Positions 8,962 through 18,049 of a stretch of 64,000 bases of DNA are shown here, piece by piece; position 1 is the stretch's first letter, and each line of letters starts with the position of its first letter. Origin of the DNA: Dolichospermum planctonicum (GTDB lineage Bacteria > Cyanobacteriota > Cyanobacteriia > Cyanobacteriales > Nostocaceae); contig NZ_BJCF01000003.1 in NCBI RefSeq assembly GCF_005402965.1, positions 108,567 through 172,566 of the forward strand. Reading direction: 5' to 3'. A program made the position numbers and the translations under genes. A model generated the notes under the pieces. The model ran no database searches. It was given only the letters and a program-made list of their open reading frames with translations, and was not told the DNA's origin.

Positions 8962-10029
8962 TTAATCCTCACTTTCTCGATATAATTCCTGTAAATCTTG
9001 TAATTGGGTTTTCCGGGAAACTCGACGATATTTTTTACTTTCTAGTTTTGGTTCGTACTGACTCTGACCTTTACCTTTAGATATTAATTTTAAACTAGAT
9101 TCAGGGTCAGATTGTTGATTAATCTGGTTTTGATGCGCGATCGCATCATCTAAAAATTCTAAATAATGCTGATATCTTTCCCATTCTCCACTAACAGCAC
9201 AATCAGGCTCATCTTTATGTATACAATTGCTAAAGCGGCAATGGGCAACAGCCAGACGTTTTCTAGCTTCTGGGAAATAGTGAATTAGTTCTTCAGGACT
9301 ACAATCTAAATCAGGTTGATTAAAACCGGGGGTATCTGCTAATAAACCACCTTTCGGCATTTCAAATAATTCTACATGACGGGTGGTATGACGACCACGA
9401 GCTAATTTACCGGAAACTTCCCCTACCCGCAGGTTAGCGTCGGGAATCAAACTATTAATCAAGCTGGACTTTCCCACACCAGAAGGACCTGCAATCACAG
9501 TAATTTTATCCTGCAAATATGTGGCTATTTGATTGATATTAATGTGATTCTGAACGCTAATAAATAAAGGTTGATAGCCCCAAGCCAGGAGACGATCATT
9601 AATTTGTTGTTTTTCTAGGGAGGAAATTAAATCACACTTGTTTAAACAAAGTAGTACATCAACACCTGTAGACTCAGCCTTGATTAAAAATCTACTTAAT
9701 TGTACAGGTTCTAAGGGAGGATCAGCAACTGCAAACACCAGCAGAATTTGATTGACATTAGCGATCGCTGGGCGATTTAATTGACTATGACGGGGTAAAA
9801 CCTCAGCCACAGCCCCTCGTCCCCCAACCCAATCTGGTTCTTCAACAATAACACGATCTCCCACCATCACCTGTTGACCAATTTTTTTCAGGCGTGTTCT
9901 CCGCGTACAGAGAAGAATCAAAGGATCAGGTCTTATTACTGACTCATCCATTTGCACGCGGTAAAAATTCGCCTGTACAGCTAACACCGTACCGAATAAC
10001 TGTCCAGTAGTAACAATTTCCCTTGTCAT
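8962..10029 (-). CDS. rsgA: Ribosome small-subunit biogenesis GTPase RsgA (YjeQ)
   Basis: A 355-residue circularly permuted GTPase that acts late in 30S subunit maturation. The motif order is the permuted one: G4 NKCD (130-133) precedes G1 GPSGVGKSS (181-189) and G3 DTPGF (232-236). An N-terminal OB-fold (about 1-85) and a C-terminal zinc site (C264, C269, H271, C277) complete the family pattern. A basic tail after about residue 300 extends beyond the usual core. Its ATG overlaps the stop of the TusA-like gene by four bases (ATGA), so it is translationally coupled as the last gene of dnaJ-tusA-rsgA. Confidence 0.95.
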   Translation of the reverse strand: MTREIVTTGQLFGTVLAVQANFYRVQMDESVIRPDPLILLCTRRTRLKKIGQQVMVGDRVIVEEPDWVGGRGAVAEVLPRHSQLNRPAIANVNQILLVFAVADPPLEPVQLSRFLIKAESTGVDVLLCLNKCDLISSLEKQQINDRLLAWGYQPLFISVQNHININQIATYLQDKITVIAGPSGVGKSSLINSLIPDANLRVGEVSGKLARGRHTTRHVELFEMPKGGLLADTPGFNQPDLDCSPEELIHYFPEARKRLAVAHCRFSNCIHKDEPDCAVSGEWERYQHYLEFLDDAIAHQNQINQQSDPESSLKLISKGKGQSQYEPKLESKKYRRVSRKTQLQDLQELYRESED

Positions 10030-10283
10030 TCCCTAGCAACCGGACGACGAATAACCAAGGAAAAATAGCCTGAACAGTCCGTAATTTGTTCTACAAAATA
10101 ACCAGCCATAGTCAGACTATCAGGAACTTGTTCTATGGGTTCACCTGCATCTAACCAGACTTCCAATAAACCACCAGGGGGCATTTTTTCCAAATACAGT
10201 TTTGTCCGCACAAAATTAATGGGACAAGGAGTACCACGTAAATCCAGTTGAGAGTCAGGGGTTAATACAGAAGACCCACTCAT
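10026..10283 (-). CDS. TusA-family sulfurtransferase-like protein
   Basis: An 85-residue protein of the TusA/SirA fold. The motif [16 protein letters not shown] near residues 14-29 carries the CPxN/CPxP active-site cysteine (Cys20) that relays persulfide sulfur in this family. The rest fits the two-layer alpha-beta fold. It overlaps dnaJ upstream and rsgA downstream by four bases each, which makes a tightly coupled three-gene unit. Members beside dnaJ are common in cyanobacteria but their sulfur acceptor is not established; a role in tRNA thiolation is only an analogy with E. coli TusA. Confidence 0.85.
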   Translation of the reverse strand: MSGSSVLTPDSQLDLRGTPCPINFVRTKLYLEKMPPGGLLEVWLDAGEPIEQVPDSLTMAGYFVEQITDCSGYFSLVIRRPVARE

Positions 10284-11413
10284 GACTTAAACAAGCCTCC
10301 TAAGAATCCTTCTAAACCACCTTTACCTGTTCTATCTCCCTTAATTCTAGCCAGTTTTTCCAGGAGTTCCCGTTCCTCTGGGATGATCTTAGTGGGAATA
10401 TCAATTAACACCGTCAACATTTGATCACCCCGACTCACGGGATTACCCAAACGGGGGACACCACGATTTTCTAATTTCATCACCGTATTTGGTTGAGTTC
10501 CTGAGGGAATTACCAACTCCACTGGACCGTCTACCGTATTTACCTCTAAACGACAACCTAAAATTGCTTGTAGGTAGCTAATTTTAATTTCCGAGATAAT
10601 ATTAATTCCATCCCGATGAAATTCTTGATCTTCATTGACAAATAAGTAGACATATAAATCACCAGGTTGTCCACCTCGTTGACCCGCATCTCCTTCTTGG
10701 GAAATCCTTAAACGTGTGCCATTGTCTACCCCAGCGGGAACATTGATTTTTAGTTTCTTTGTTACCTGATTGGCGCCTTTACCACCACAAGCATCACATT
10801 TATCCTCAACCACCGTTCCTGTCCCATCACAAGTGGGACAAGTTGATACTTGGGTAAAGCTCCCAAACGGAGTTCTTGTGACTCGTCTGACTTGACCTGA
10901 ACCACTACAAGTTCCACAAGTGCGGGGGCGTGTTCCCGGTTTAGCACCCGAACCATTACAAACTTCACAGGTTTCTAAGTGGGAAATGCGGATTTCCTTT
11001 TCTCCACCAAATATCGCTTCCCGAAAGTCTAATTTCAGGTCTAGGCGGAGATCATCACCTCTCACCGGTCCGCTACGCCGTCTTTGTTGAGGTTGTCCAC
11101 CTGGAGCGCCACCAAAGCCGCTGAAAATGCTTTCAAAAATATCAGCAAAACCACTCATGTCATCTTGAAAACCAGCGCCAGATGCTGCTGCTCCAGAAAC
11201 GCCAGCTTCACCAAAGCGGTCATAACGAGCGCGAACTTCTGGTTCTGACAGCACTTCATAGGCGCGGTTGATTTCCTTAAATCGTTCCTCTGCCCCAGAT
11301 TCTTTGTTAACGTCTGGGTGATATTTTCGGGCTAGGCGGCGATAAGCCTGTTTAATCTCTTCTTTGTCGGCGTCACGAGAGACACCCAGGGTTTCATAAT
11401 AGTCTCGGGCCAT
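10280..11413 (-). CDS. dnaJ: Chaperone DnaJ (type I Hsp40)
   Basis: A 377-residue co-chaperone that stimulates DnaK ATPase. It has all type I parts in order: J-domain 1-70 with HPD at 32-34, a Gly/Phe-rich linker (about 75-115), four CxxCxGxG zinc-finger repeats (starting CEVCNGSG, then [16 protein letters not shown] and CDACGGKG, about 149-215), and the C-terminal substrate-binding domains. The ATG at 11413 opens the J-domain directly. It heads the coupled set dnaJ-tusA-rsgA. Upstream, where dnaK often lies in related genomes, there is a 930-bp stretch without a gene. Confidence 0.97.
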   Translation of the reverse strand: MARDYYETLGVSRDADKEEIKQAYRRLARKYHPDVNKESGAEERFKEINRAYEVLSEPEVRARYDRFGEAGVSGAAASGAGFQDDMSGFADIFESIFSGFGGAPGGQPQQRRRSGPVRGDDLRLDLKLDFREAIFGGEKEIRISHLETCEVCNGSGAKPGTRPRTCGTCSGSGQVRRVTRTPFGSFTQVSTCPTCDGTGTVVEDKCDACGGKGANQVTKKLKINVPAGVDNGTRLRISQEGDAGQRGGQPGDLYVYLFVNEDQEFHRDGINIISEIKISYLQAILGCRLEVNTVDGPVELVIPSGTQPNTVMKLENRGVPRLGNPVSRGDQMLTVLIDIPTKIIPEERELLEKLARIKGDRTGKGGLEGFLGGLFKS

Positions 11414-12343
11414 ATAGCAGGGTTAAAAGTTATAAGGAAGCAAAAGTACCGATAGCGTGGCTTAAGCCGTGGATAGTAGGTAATAGGTCTAAGGTAACAC
11501 TTTAATTTTTGTTAATAATTAATTTTATTGGTATTTTTTTGCTAAAGTTTGCTCATAAGTACAAAAATCTAGATTTTCAGACTAATACGTACAAATTTAA
11601 TCAAGGATCATTCTCTGGTTTTGGTCTTTGACTATTTTGTCTATAAGACAATGTTATTGACATACTCACCGACCTGAAGGTGCGGGGAAACACTTGACAC
11701 TTCACCGGAACACGCCACAAGTGGTCTTATCGTCCCTCCATGTCCGTTTAAAGTCTCCCAATGCCCTATGGCGACTATGACCAAATTTTAACATAAAGCC
11801 GTCCTAAAAGCGATGCACTGAGCTGGCCGAAGTGGACGGGGCTTGTATCCCAGATTTTTGGTCAAATTTCTATTTTTAATCGAATCATAGCATTCATTAA
11901 TTGTTAATTGTTAATTATTGCTGCTAGTTTTGATGAACCTTTTATCATTGTGCTATTCAGGTGTAGAAAAACCCACCTATGGATGATGGGAACTAGCCGT
12001 ACCATTAGAGGTGGAAAACCCAACCTATACTTTTCTTGGTATTTGTGCTATGTCCGTTCCTCATGGAGTTGAGTGAATGATGCTCTTCTGGTTCACTTCT
12101 TCAACCTGAGAGGGTGTTTTCCAAGTCTATCGTGATGTATCAAATGTTTTCAGATATCCCTAAATCCCCTATGATTTGGGGGACTTTGACTCTACTAGCA
12201 GGGATGGTCTGGTGTCTAACATCACAATCAAAAACTTTTCCAACAACCTCTTATATAGTTAGCAAAATCCCTTGATAGGGAGGTTTGGTTGACATCTAAA
12301 CCGTATTCCTACGATTGAAGATGATCCCTAATTGTTATTTTCG
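11414..12343. other. 930-bp gene-free stretch between grpE and dnaJ
   Basis: No ORF with family features is found on either strand; in particular no dnaK sequence or recognisable fragment. The dnaJ-proximal part (11414-11650) is AT-rich and probably holds the dnaJ promoter. From 11656 to about 11870 is an IS-end-like sequence (separate entry). From about 11955 to 12115 lie several short hairpins (AGGTG...CACCT at 11959-11978; CCTC/GAGG around GTTGA/TCAAC and GTGA/TCAC at 12059-12113). At about 12160-12185 is a CCCTAAATCCCC-type dispersed repeat. The stretch looks like a composite of mobile-element remnants. Confidence 0.6.
11656..11870 (-). mobile_element. Possible IS200/IS605-type right-end remnant
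   Basis: Read on the minus strand, this ends in CCCCGCACCTTCAGGTCGGTG followed by AGTATGTCAA. That combination (a GC-rich hairpin and a terminal ATGTCAA) resembles the right ends downstream of tnpB in cyanobacterial IS200/IS605-type elements, where the TnpB guide RNA is encoded. No transposase frame remains; the longest minus-strand ORF is about 33 codons. The assignment rests on recall of end sequences and is tentative. Confidence 0.3.
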
Positions 12344-13012
12344 TTAGACTGAATCTTCTGGGGAGGAAGATACATCTTCTTTAGGCGCAGCTACTTTCAC
12401 CATTGCATGACGCAGTACTCTATCACCAAAATAATAGCCGCGAACTAACTCTTCTAACACTGTTCCTTCTGGATGTTCATCCGTGGCTTCTCGCATCACG
12501 GCTTCATGCAAATTCGGGTCAAATAGTTGACCTTCAGGACGCATGGGTGCTACACCTAACCGTTTTAGACAATCTACTAATTGTTTATAAACCCCTTGAT
12601 AACTTTTATGAATTGTCATTTCTCCTTCGCTTTGGGGTTTGAGGTGCGACCTGGCTCTCTCAAAATTATCAACTACAGGCAGCAATTCCGTAATTGTATT
12701 TCGCTTCACCTGTAAATCTATTTCTTCTTTTTCCTTACTAGTACGCTTGCGGTAATTCTCAAAATCTGCTGCAATTCGCATATATTGAGTGCTACGTTCT
12801 TCTAGTTGTACTTTGAGAGATTCAATTTGCCCAGTTAAATCTGACAAGGCAGCAATATTTATTTCGACAGGCTGTGGCCTATCTTGGTCAATTTCTTCAG
12901 TCATGAGAATATCTTGCGGTTGATTAAATTGCTGAAATTGCTCTGGTGTTTGCTCATTCACCTCGTGGCCAGGTTCGTTAGGGTTGATTTCGGACGGAAA
13001 TTCACTTTTCAT
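12344..13012 (-). CDS. grpE: Nucleotide exchange factor GrpE
   Basis: A 222-residue co-chaperone that releases ADP from DnaK. An acidic, Gln/Pro-rich disordered N-terminus (about 1-60) precedes the long coiled coil ([39 protein letters not shown]) and the C-terminal beta-domain ([41 protein letters not shown]). The start is put at the ATG at 13012 ([10 protein letters not shown]) rather than an in-frame TTG 45 bases upstream, because the extra residues are hydrophobic and unlike GrpE N-termini. No CIRCE operator (TTAGCACTC-N9-GAGTGCTAA) is seen upstream to 13311. The expected partner dnaK does not follow it. Confidence 0.93.
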   Translation of the reverse strand: MKSEFPSEINPNEPGHEVNEQTPEQFQQFNQPQDILMTEEIDQDRPQPVEINIAALSDLTGQIESLKVQLEERSTQYMRIAADFENYRKRTSKEKEEIDLQVKRNTITELLPVVDNFERARSHLKPQSEGEMTIHKSYQGVYKQLVDCLKRLGVAPMRPEGQLFDPNLHEAVMREATDEHPEGTVLEELVRGYYFGDRVLRHAMVKVAAPKEDVSSSPEDSV

Positions 13013-13311
13013 ACAAATACTTAGTAACTGAGAAACTGCTATGTAAATTCTAGACAAAGCTAGACATTTGCTGCTTACTTGAATGGGAGCTTGGGAGCGG
13101 TTATCCCTCAGTAAGCTTACAGGCCAAAGCCTGACGCGATATCACTTTGTTGCTGGAATCCGAAAAAACTATCACTATGATTGCTTTGTTTGCGCGTAAG
13201 TAATAGTTTGATTAAACACTTCAGATAATTCACATTGTATATGAATTACCGACTTTTCACCACAAAAAATAGGCCAAGTTTTTCTATATAGGGTTTGCTG
13301 AAAAAGTCTAA

Positions 13312-13953
13312 TCATTCATTACCAAGAGTAACAGCTAATTTATCCGCCATTCCCGCAATCCAGTTTTCATCTTGTTTAGTGTAACTGCGGGGAGCATTTG
13401 CAGCTAAAATTAAAACTCCTTCTTTACCAATTGGTTGACAAATTACACCTTGTGTGTTCTCTGGTAAATAATCAAATTCAATTTTACCAGGATAGACATA
13501 CAAAGCAACTAGATAAATTGGCTTTTGTGTTGCCAATACCCTTTTTAAGATTGTTCCTGGTACTACTTCCGATTTAGGAGCTAATATACCGCGACGTAAT
13601 AAAACCTTACCTTGATAGTAAACTATAAGCGATCGCGTGACTGTATTTGTTAATAATAGCCGCGATGCCCAGGCTAATTCTGTTTTTGCGGTTTCTGATA
13701 AATCCCCTGCTAAAAAGAATCCCTCTTCTCCAATTAATTCTACTGTCTCTGGTGTCCTTGGTTGTACCTGTTGCCAAATTAAACCAGTTAAAATTAATAT
13801 CGCACTTAAAATCACTCCCAGTACATCTCCTCGTGCTTGGGAATCTGTTAGTTGTGGAGTTAATAACCGATTTATTAACAACAGGACAGCACCTAAACCC
13901 CCAACTACCAAGGGTAAACGCCGCAAAACTCGATTAGGATCAGATTTAGTCAT
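13312..13953 (-). CDS. Cofactor assembly of complex C subunit B (CCB2/CCB4-like)
   Basis: A 213-residue membrane protein resembling the cyanobacterial counterpart of plastid CCB2/CCB4, which help attach haem c-i covalently to cytochrome b6 (system IV). Two N-terminal hydrophobic helices (about 12-30 and 43-62) are followed by a soluble domain of about 140 residues (ETVELIGEEGFFLAGDLSETAKTELAW onward). The ATG at 13953 begins MTKSDPNRVLRRLPL, and the first membrane segment follows at once. It lies alone between grpE and rpaB on the same strand with long spacers, so no operon is implied. The family name rests on overall sequence resemblance and topology. Confidence 0.75.
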   Translation of the reverse strand: MTKSDPNRVLRRLPLVVGGLGAVLLLINRLLTPQLTDSQARGDVLGVILSAILILTGLIWQQVQPRTPETVELIGEEGFFLAGDLSETAKTELAWASRLLLTNTVTRSLIVYYQGKVLLRRGILAPKSEVVPGTILKRVLATQKPIYLVALYVYPGKIEFDYLPENTQGVICQPIGKEGVLILAANAPRSYTKQDENWIAGMADKLAVTLGNE

Positions 13954-14173
13954 TACTTATTTATTAGTTATTTATTAGTTATTAACAGATACTTTTACGT
14001 TGACATAGATAGCATTTTACATAATCCTTTTTAAACTCTCTTTGTTTGTGTACTTTGAGGTTAGTTTTTCCATTATCACCGGGTGGTTCTTCGTTAACAA
14101 TAAATCATAATTAAAACTTATGAAAAGACGATATGAGTTTTAATATTGATAACTGATCATAATTGAAGTTTAG

Positions 14174-14486
14174 ATTTTCTTAACAATTAATTGAGAATTA
14201 TTTTTATTTAGTCACGAGCTTGCAATACTTTCGGCGATTTGCTACAATTTTTGAGAATTTCATAATTGGGTTTATATTGTCAATTTTATCTCCGTCTGGA
14301 CAGACAATTTCCAAAACCCTTTATTCATAGTTATTTCAGAAATCAATACCGACAAATAATACAAAACTTTACTTTCTTAGCAGCAATATCTGAGAGAAGT
14401 TTAGGACAAAATTTTCCAATAAATTATGTAAATTGATCGGCAGAACAAACATACTATTGACAAATAAGTTAAGTTATGGTATGCAG
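14174..14486 (+). repeat. ~313-bp dispersed repeat, copy 1
   Basis: Matches 52913-53225 in the same orientation over its full length, with scattered substitutions and small indels. Shared anchors include TTAACAATTAATTGAGAATT, CGAGCTTGCAATACTTT, GAGAATTTCATAATTGGGTT, ACAAAACTTTAC and CTATTGACAAATA. It ends with TTGACA (14457-14462), 17 bases, then TATGCA, so it may carry a sigma-70 type promoter pointing rightward. No ORF is shared. Confidence 0.75.
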
Positions 14487-14593
14487 GGGGGGTAGAACTA
14501 CATTGAGAAATAATAAGTACCTGGGCAAAATTAATTGCACATTTGGGAAAACAATAGAAATCTCTGTATCTCTTGTCTGTCCCCGTGGCGTAG

Positions 14594-14638
14594 CACCTAT
14601 CACCTGTCACCTATCACCTGTCAACTATCACCTGTCAA
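14594..14638. repeat. Heptameric short tandem repeat array
   Basis: About six head-to-tail heptamers of the form CACCTAT / CACCTGT / CAACTAT, the class of short tandemly repeated repetitive sequences typical of heterocystous cyanobacteria. Confidence 0.75.
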
Positions 14639-14707
14639 ACGTCCCGTGGGGAGTACGGAGTATGAGAAAAAATGAGAAAAAATCATCTCCCCAGCCTCCC
14701 ACTCTTC

Positions 14708-15436
14708 CTACTCTTCCCCAGGTTCCAATATGCGTTGGAAAAGATAACCAGTTCCCCTAGCGGTGATAATTAATTCCGGGTTACTAGGGTCATCTTCTAA
14801 CTTTGCCCGTAAACGGGAAATATGTACATCCACAACGCGAGTATCTACATGACGTTCGGGAGTATATCCCCACACCTCTTGTAGAATTTCCGAACGGGAA
14901 AAAGGTTCACCGGAACGACCGACTAACAATTCTAATAAGCTAAATTCCATGCCGGTTAAGCGGATACGCTCATCACCCTTATAAACTTGACGCTTATTAG
15001 TATCAATTTTGATATTACTGACATGGATAACACCAGAACTAGGAATACCATTTACACCTATTTTATCTACCCGGCGTAAAACTGAACGAATTCGCGCCTC
15101 TAATTCCTTGGGTGAGAATGGCTTGACCACATAATCATCAGCACCTAATTCTAACCCAGTAATGCGGTCTGCCACATCTCCCAAAGCCGTGAGCATAATA
15201 ATGGGGACATCAGATTCCTTGCGTAATTCTTGACAAACACCATAACCATCGAGTTTTGGCATCATTACATCTAAAACTACCAGGTCCGGTTCAGCCTTGC
15301 GAAACATTTCTAAAGCTTCCTCACCATCCCCTGCTGTCACCACATCATAGCCAATCATGGAAAGGCGTGTTTCCAAAATCCGACGAATGCTGGCCTCGTC
15401 GTCTACGACCAGGATTTTTTCTTTATGACTTTCCAA
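14708..15436 (-). CDS. rpaB: OmpR-family response regulator RpaB (Ycf27)
   Basis: A 242-residue master regulator of light-responsive transcription in cyanobacteria; it binds HLR1 sites. The receiver domain (about 6-120) has the acidic pair DD (12-13), phospho-acceptor Asp56 in DLVVLDVMMP, and Lys108 in VVKPFSPKELEAR; the winged-helix DNA-binding domain (about 138-236) has the OmpR pattern (RLTGMEFSLLELLVGRSGEPFSR, HVDTRVVDVHISRLRAKLE). Sequence and length are typical of RpaB rather than RpaA. The start is a TTG at 15436 (MESHKEKILVVDDE), with GGAG about 11 bases upstream; an ATG nearby is out of frame. It is divergent from radA. A candidate target site is at 4630-4647. Confidence 0.93.
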   Translation of the reverse strand: MESHKEKILVVDDEASIRRILETRLSMIGYDVVTAGDGEEALEMFRKAEPDLVVLDVMMPKLDGYGVCQELRKESDVPIIMLTALGDVADRITGLELGADDYVVKPFSPKELEARIRSVLRRVDKIGVNGIPSSGVIHVSNIKIDTNKRQVYKGDERIRLTGMEFSLLELLVGRSGEPFSRSEILQEVWGYTPERHVDTRVVDVHISRLRAKLEDDPSNPELIITARGTGYLFQRILEPGEE

Positions 15437-15546
15437 GTTTTGTCATGCTCCTTAACTAAAATTTTTCATGATTAATTTTTAATATCATAATATTAGGATA
15501 TCATTCTCTCAATTGATTGGGAAAAAGCTCTATACAATTTCCTAGT

Positions 15547-15616
15547 CCACCAAGGTACAGATTTCTCTAGGTTTATCTGCGTTTATCTGCGATGAACTTC
15601 CCTATTCTTGTACCTG
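15547..15616. repeat. ~70-bp dispersed repeat, copy 1
   Basis: Located in the rpaB-radA divergent spacer. It matches 40741-40809 with about a dozen differences, sharing TTTATCTGCG/TTGATCTGTG blocks and the tail CCTATT(C/A)TTGTACCTG. No coding potential. Confidence 0.6.
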
Positions 15617-15711
15617 ACTGAGAACAGAAATGCTCTCACTATTTCTATTATTAAATTTCCCATTTTTCCCAGAATTAAGAAATAATTAAGATTTTTAGAT
15701 AAAATTTCAGT

Positions 15712-17238
15712 ATGGCTAAGGCAAAAACCATTTATATCTGTAGTAATTGTGCAGCAGAATTTTCCCAATGGTTCGGAAAATGTTCAAATTGCGACACTTA
15801 CGATTCTCTAGTTGAACAGAATATTAGTTCTTTGATTGGAGATATACCTAGTCGGGGTGGTGTGGGAAATTGGCACAATACCCAGGGTAATGCTAGATCA
15901 TCTAATACTAAACCAGCTAAAGCTAGATCTGCCTTGACTTTTGATCAAATTAGTGATAGACAAATTGCTCGTTGGGAATCGGGTTATGGTGAATTAGATC
16001 GAGTTTTAGGCGGTGGTATAGTTCCCGGCTCAATGGTGTTAATTGGAGGTGATCCTGGTATTGGTAAATCTACTTTATTATTACAAGTATCTAATCAATT
16101 AGCTTTAAAATATCGCATTCTTTACGTCACTGGAGAAGAATCAGGACAACAGGTTAAATTGCGTGCTTCTCGGTTGGGGATGTCCAAAGCTCCTACTATC
16201 GTCACAGAGGATGATGGGGAAACCGTTACAAAGTCCGAAAAACCCATAGATCCTGATAGTATAGGCGCAGATTTATATGTATTGCCAGAAACGGATTTAG
16301 AGGAAATTTTGCGAGAAATAGATTCCCTCAAACCGAATGTAGCTGTAATAGATAGTATCCAAACAGTATTTTTACCAGCTTTGACATCAGCACCAGGTTC
16401 CGTTACTCAAGTCAGGGAATGTACCGCAGCTTTGATGAAAGTGGCAAAACATGAGGATATTACTATGTTAATTGTCGGTCATGTGACTAAGGAAGGGACG
16501 ATTGCCGGTCCTAGGGTATTAGAACATTTAGTGGATACCGTATTATACTTTGAAGGCGATCGCTTTGCCTCCCACAGATTATTAAGAACTGTAAAAAATC
16601 GTTTCGGAGCAACCCACGAAATTGGTATATTTGAAATGGTGTCTCAAGGATTAAAGGAAGTTGAGAACCCTTCCGAGCTATTTTTAGGCAACCGTGATGA
16701 TCCCGCTCCTGGTACGGCCATTGTCGTGGCTTGTGAAGGAACAAGACCAATAGTAGTAGAACTACAGGCCTTAGTTAGTCCTACCAGTTACCCATCTCCG
16801 CGCAGAGCGGGTACAGGCATAGATTATAATCGCTTAGTCCAAATACTTGCCGTATTGGAAAAACGGGTGGGAGTACCCATGTCCAAATTAGATTCCTACG
16901 TTGCCTCTGCGGGGGGATTAAACGTAGAAGAACCAGCAGTAGATTTAGGAATTGCCGTAGCGATCGTTGCCAGTTTTCGTGATAGAATAGTTCACCCTGG
17001 TACAGTCTTAATTGGAGAAGTAGGATTAGGGGGACAAGTGCGAACAGTTTCCCAAATGGAACTACGGTTAAAAGAAGCTGCAAAATTGGGATTTAAAAGA
17101 GCTATAGTTCCCAAAGGCACAAAATTTCCCGATCTTGGTATAGAGATATTACCAGTATCTAAGGTAATAGATGCAATTATTGCTGCTGTTCCCCATCAAG
17201 AATTGACAGTAGAAGATTTAGAACCTGAGGATGAATAG
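15712..17238 (+). CDS. radA: DNA repair protein RadA (Sms)
   Basis: A 508-residue RecA-like ATPase that helps branch migration during recombination. Visible parts: N-terminal zinc finger CSNCAAEFSQWFGKCSNC (10-27), Walker A GGDPGIGKST near residues 107-116, the RadA-specific KNRFG motif in LLRTVKNRFGATHEIG (about 292-307), and a C-terminal Lon-protease-like domain (about 345-495; SPSKLDSYVASAGGLNVEEP-like region), which lacks a true catalytic role in this family. Length is about 50 residues above the E. coli protein, mostly an insert after the zinc finger and a loop near 165-185. It is followed by a tandem repeat array. Confidence 0.97.
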   Translation: MAKAKTIYICSNCAAEFSQWFGKCSNCDTYDSLVEQNISSLIGDIPSRGGVGNWHNTQGNARSSNTKPAKARSALTFDQISDRQIARWESGYGELDRVLGGGIVPGSMVLIGGDPGIGKSTLLLQVSNQLALKYRILYVTGEESGQQVKLRASRLGMSKAPTIVTEDDGETVTKSEKPIDPDSIGADLYVLPETDLEEILREIDSLKPNVAVIDSIQTVFLPALTSAPGSVTQVRECTAALMKVAKHEDITMLIVGHVTKEGTIAGPRVLEHLVDTVLYFEGDRFASHRLLRTVKNRFGATHEIGIFEMVSQGLKEVENPSELFLGNRDDPAPGTAIVVACEGTRPIVVELQALVSPTSYPSPRRAGTGIDYNRLVQILAVLEKRVGVPMSKLDSYVASAGGLNVEEPAVDLGIAVAIVASFRDRIVHPGTVLIGEVGLGGQVRTVSQMELRLKEAAKLGFKRAIVPKGTKFPDLGIEILPVSKVIDAIIAAVPHQELTVEDLEPEDE

Positions 17239-17255
17239 AAATCAGGTGAGACGGG

Positions 17256-17400
17256 AACTCTTAACAGGTAACAGGTAACTCTTAACAGGTAACTCTTAAC
17301 AGGTAACTCTTAACAGGTAACTCTTAACAGGTAACTCTTAACAGGTAACTCTTAACAGGTAACTCTTAACAGGTAACAGGTAACAGGTAACAGGTAACAG
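17256..17400. repeat. Short tandem repeat array (AACAGGT / AACTCTT heptamers)
   Basis: Eight copies of the 14-mer AACTCTTAACAGGT, with one AACAGGT inserted after the first, followed by three more AACAGGT heptamers and a partial one. This is the classic heptameric short tandem repeat of filamentous cyanobacteria, placed 17 bases after the radA stop. It is far too regular and short-unit to be a CRISPR array. Confidence 0.95.
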
Positions 17401-17852
17401 TTTTAACTGTCTGGATATCCTCAATTTTCCAAATCCAACAAAGAAAAATGCAATTCATTTTGAGACACCATTAGCCAAAACCTGGCACTTTTTTGTGGTA
17501 AAAATCCGCGAAACCCTTATTAATAAATGGTTTTAGCTTTATATGGCTAACGCCACGCTACGCTATCAGCAAGCCATAGTTATAGTTATTTGTCTACATT
17601 TGTGAAGTGGGAATGTGATGTGATATATTAGTTTTAAATTCAAGAAGGGTAGATTCTTGAGTAGTGGTGAAAGTCCTGATCTGAGACTGGACAAAAGTTG
17701 GAATTAACCTTAAACCTGCTCCTGTGTGACAGAAAATCCTTAAAATCAGACAAAATAAAACATTCTCAAGAGTAGCTAATTAAATCAGAACTGAAAAAGG
17801 TAAAAGTAGTTGGGAACTCTATCTGATGATAGAAACCAAATATTATCATTAT

Positions 17853-17882
17853 TTTAACTACTTATTAACTATATCTTAATTT
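17853..17882 (+). promoter_or_regulatory. Pho box (three 8-bp direct repeats)
   Basis: TTTAACTA (17853-17860), ATTAACTA (17864-17871) and CTTAATTT (17875-17882) are spaced exactly 11 bp apart with 3-bp gaps. This fits the cyanobacterial Pho-box layout (YTTAAYYW units, 3-bp spacers) bound by SphR/PhoB. The TTAAC/TTAAC/TTAAT cores start at 17854, 17865 and 17876. The site lies 168 bases upstream of the multi-phosphatase start. Confidence 0.7.
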
Positions 17883-18049
17883 ATCCATACTATCGTAAGT
17901 GTATTAATAATAGGAAAGAAAAATTGTCTAATTTCTAATGGGCAAATTTTCGACATAAATACAACTGAATAAATACAACTGAAAAACTGACAAGAATTCT
18001 CAGGTGACATGATCACTTTGGTAACTAGACTATTAAAGGAGATTCTAGT

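Larger units (their letters stand above)
13954..14707. other. 754-bp gene-free stretch with repeats
   Basis: Contains TTATTAGTTA-type short repeats (13954-13985), one copy of a roughly 313-bp dispersed repeat (14174-14486, separate entry) and a heptamer tandem array CACCTAT/CACCTGT (14594-14638). ORFs in it are short, overlap the repeats and lack ribosome sites. Confidence 0.6.
17239..18049. other. 811-bp regulatory spacer upstream of the multi-phosphatase gene
   Basis: Starts with a heptamer/14-mer tandem array (17256-17400), then a stretch without ORFs, then a three-unit Pho box (17853-17882). A strong ribosome site AAAGGAGA (18036-18043) lies just before the ATG at 18050. A partial direct-repeat word TTAACCTTAAACCT occurs at 17704-17717 but has no regular spacing. 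Confidence 0.6.

Noticed and set aside
13013..13311. CIRCE heat-shock operator before grpE
   Set aside because: No TTAGCACTC-N9-GAGTGCTAA or close variant found in the region.
17256..17400. CRISPR array
   Set aside because: Units are 7-14 bp with no unique spacers; it is a heptameric tandem repeat array.
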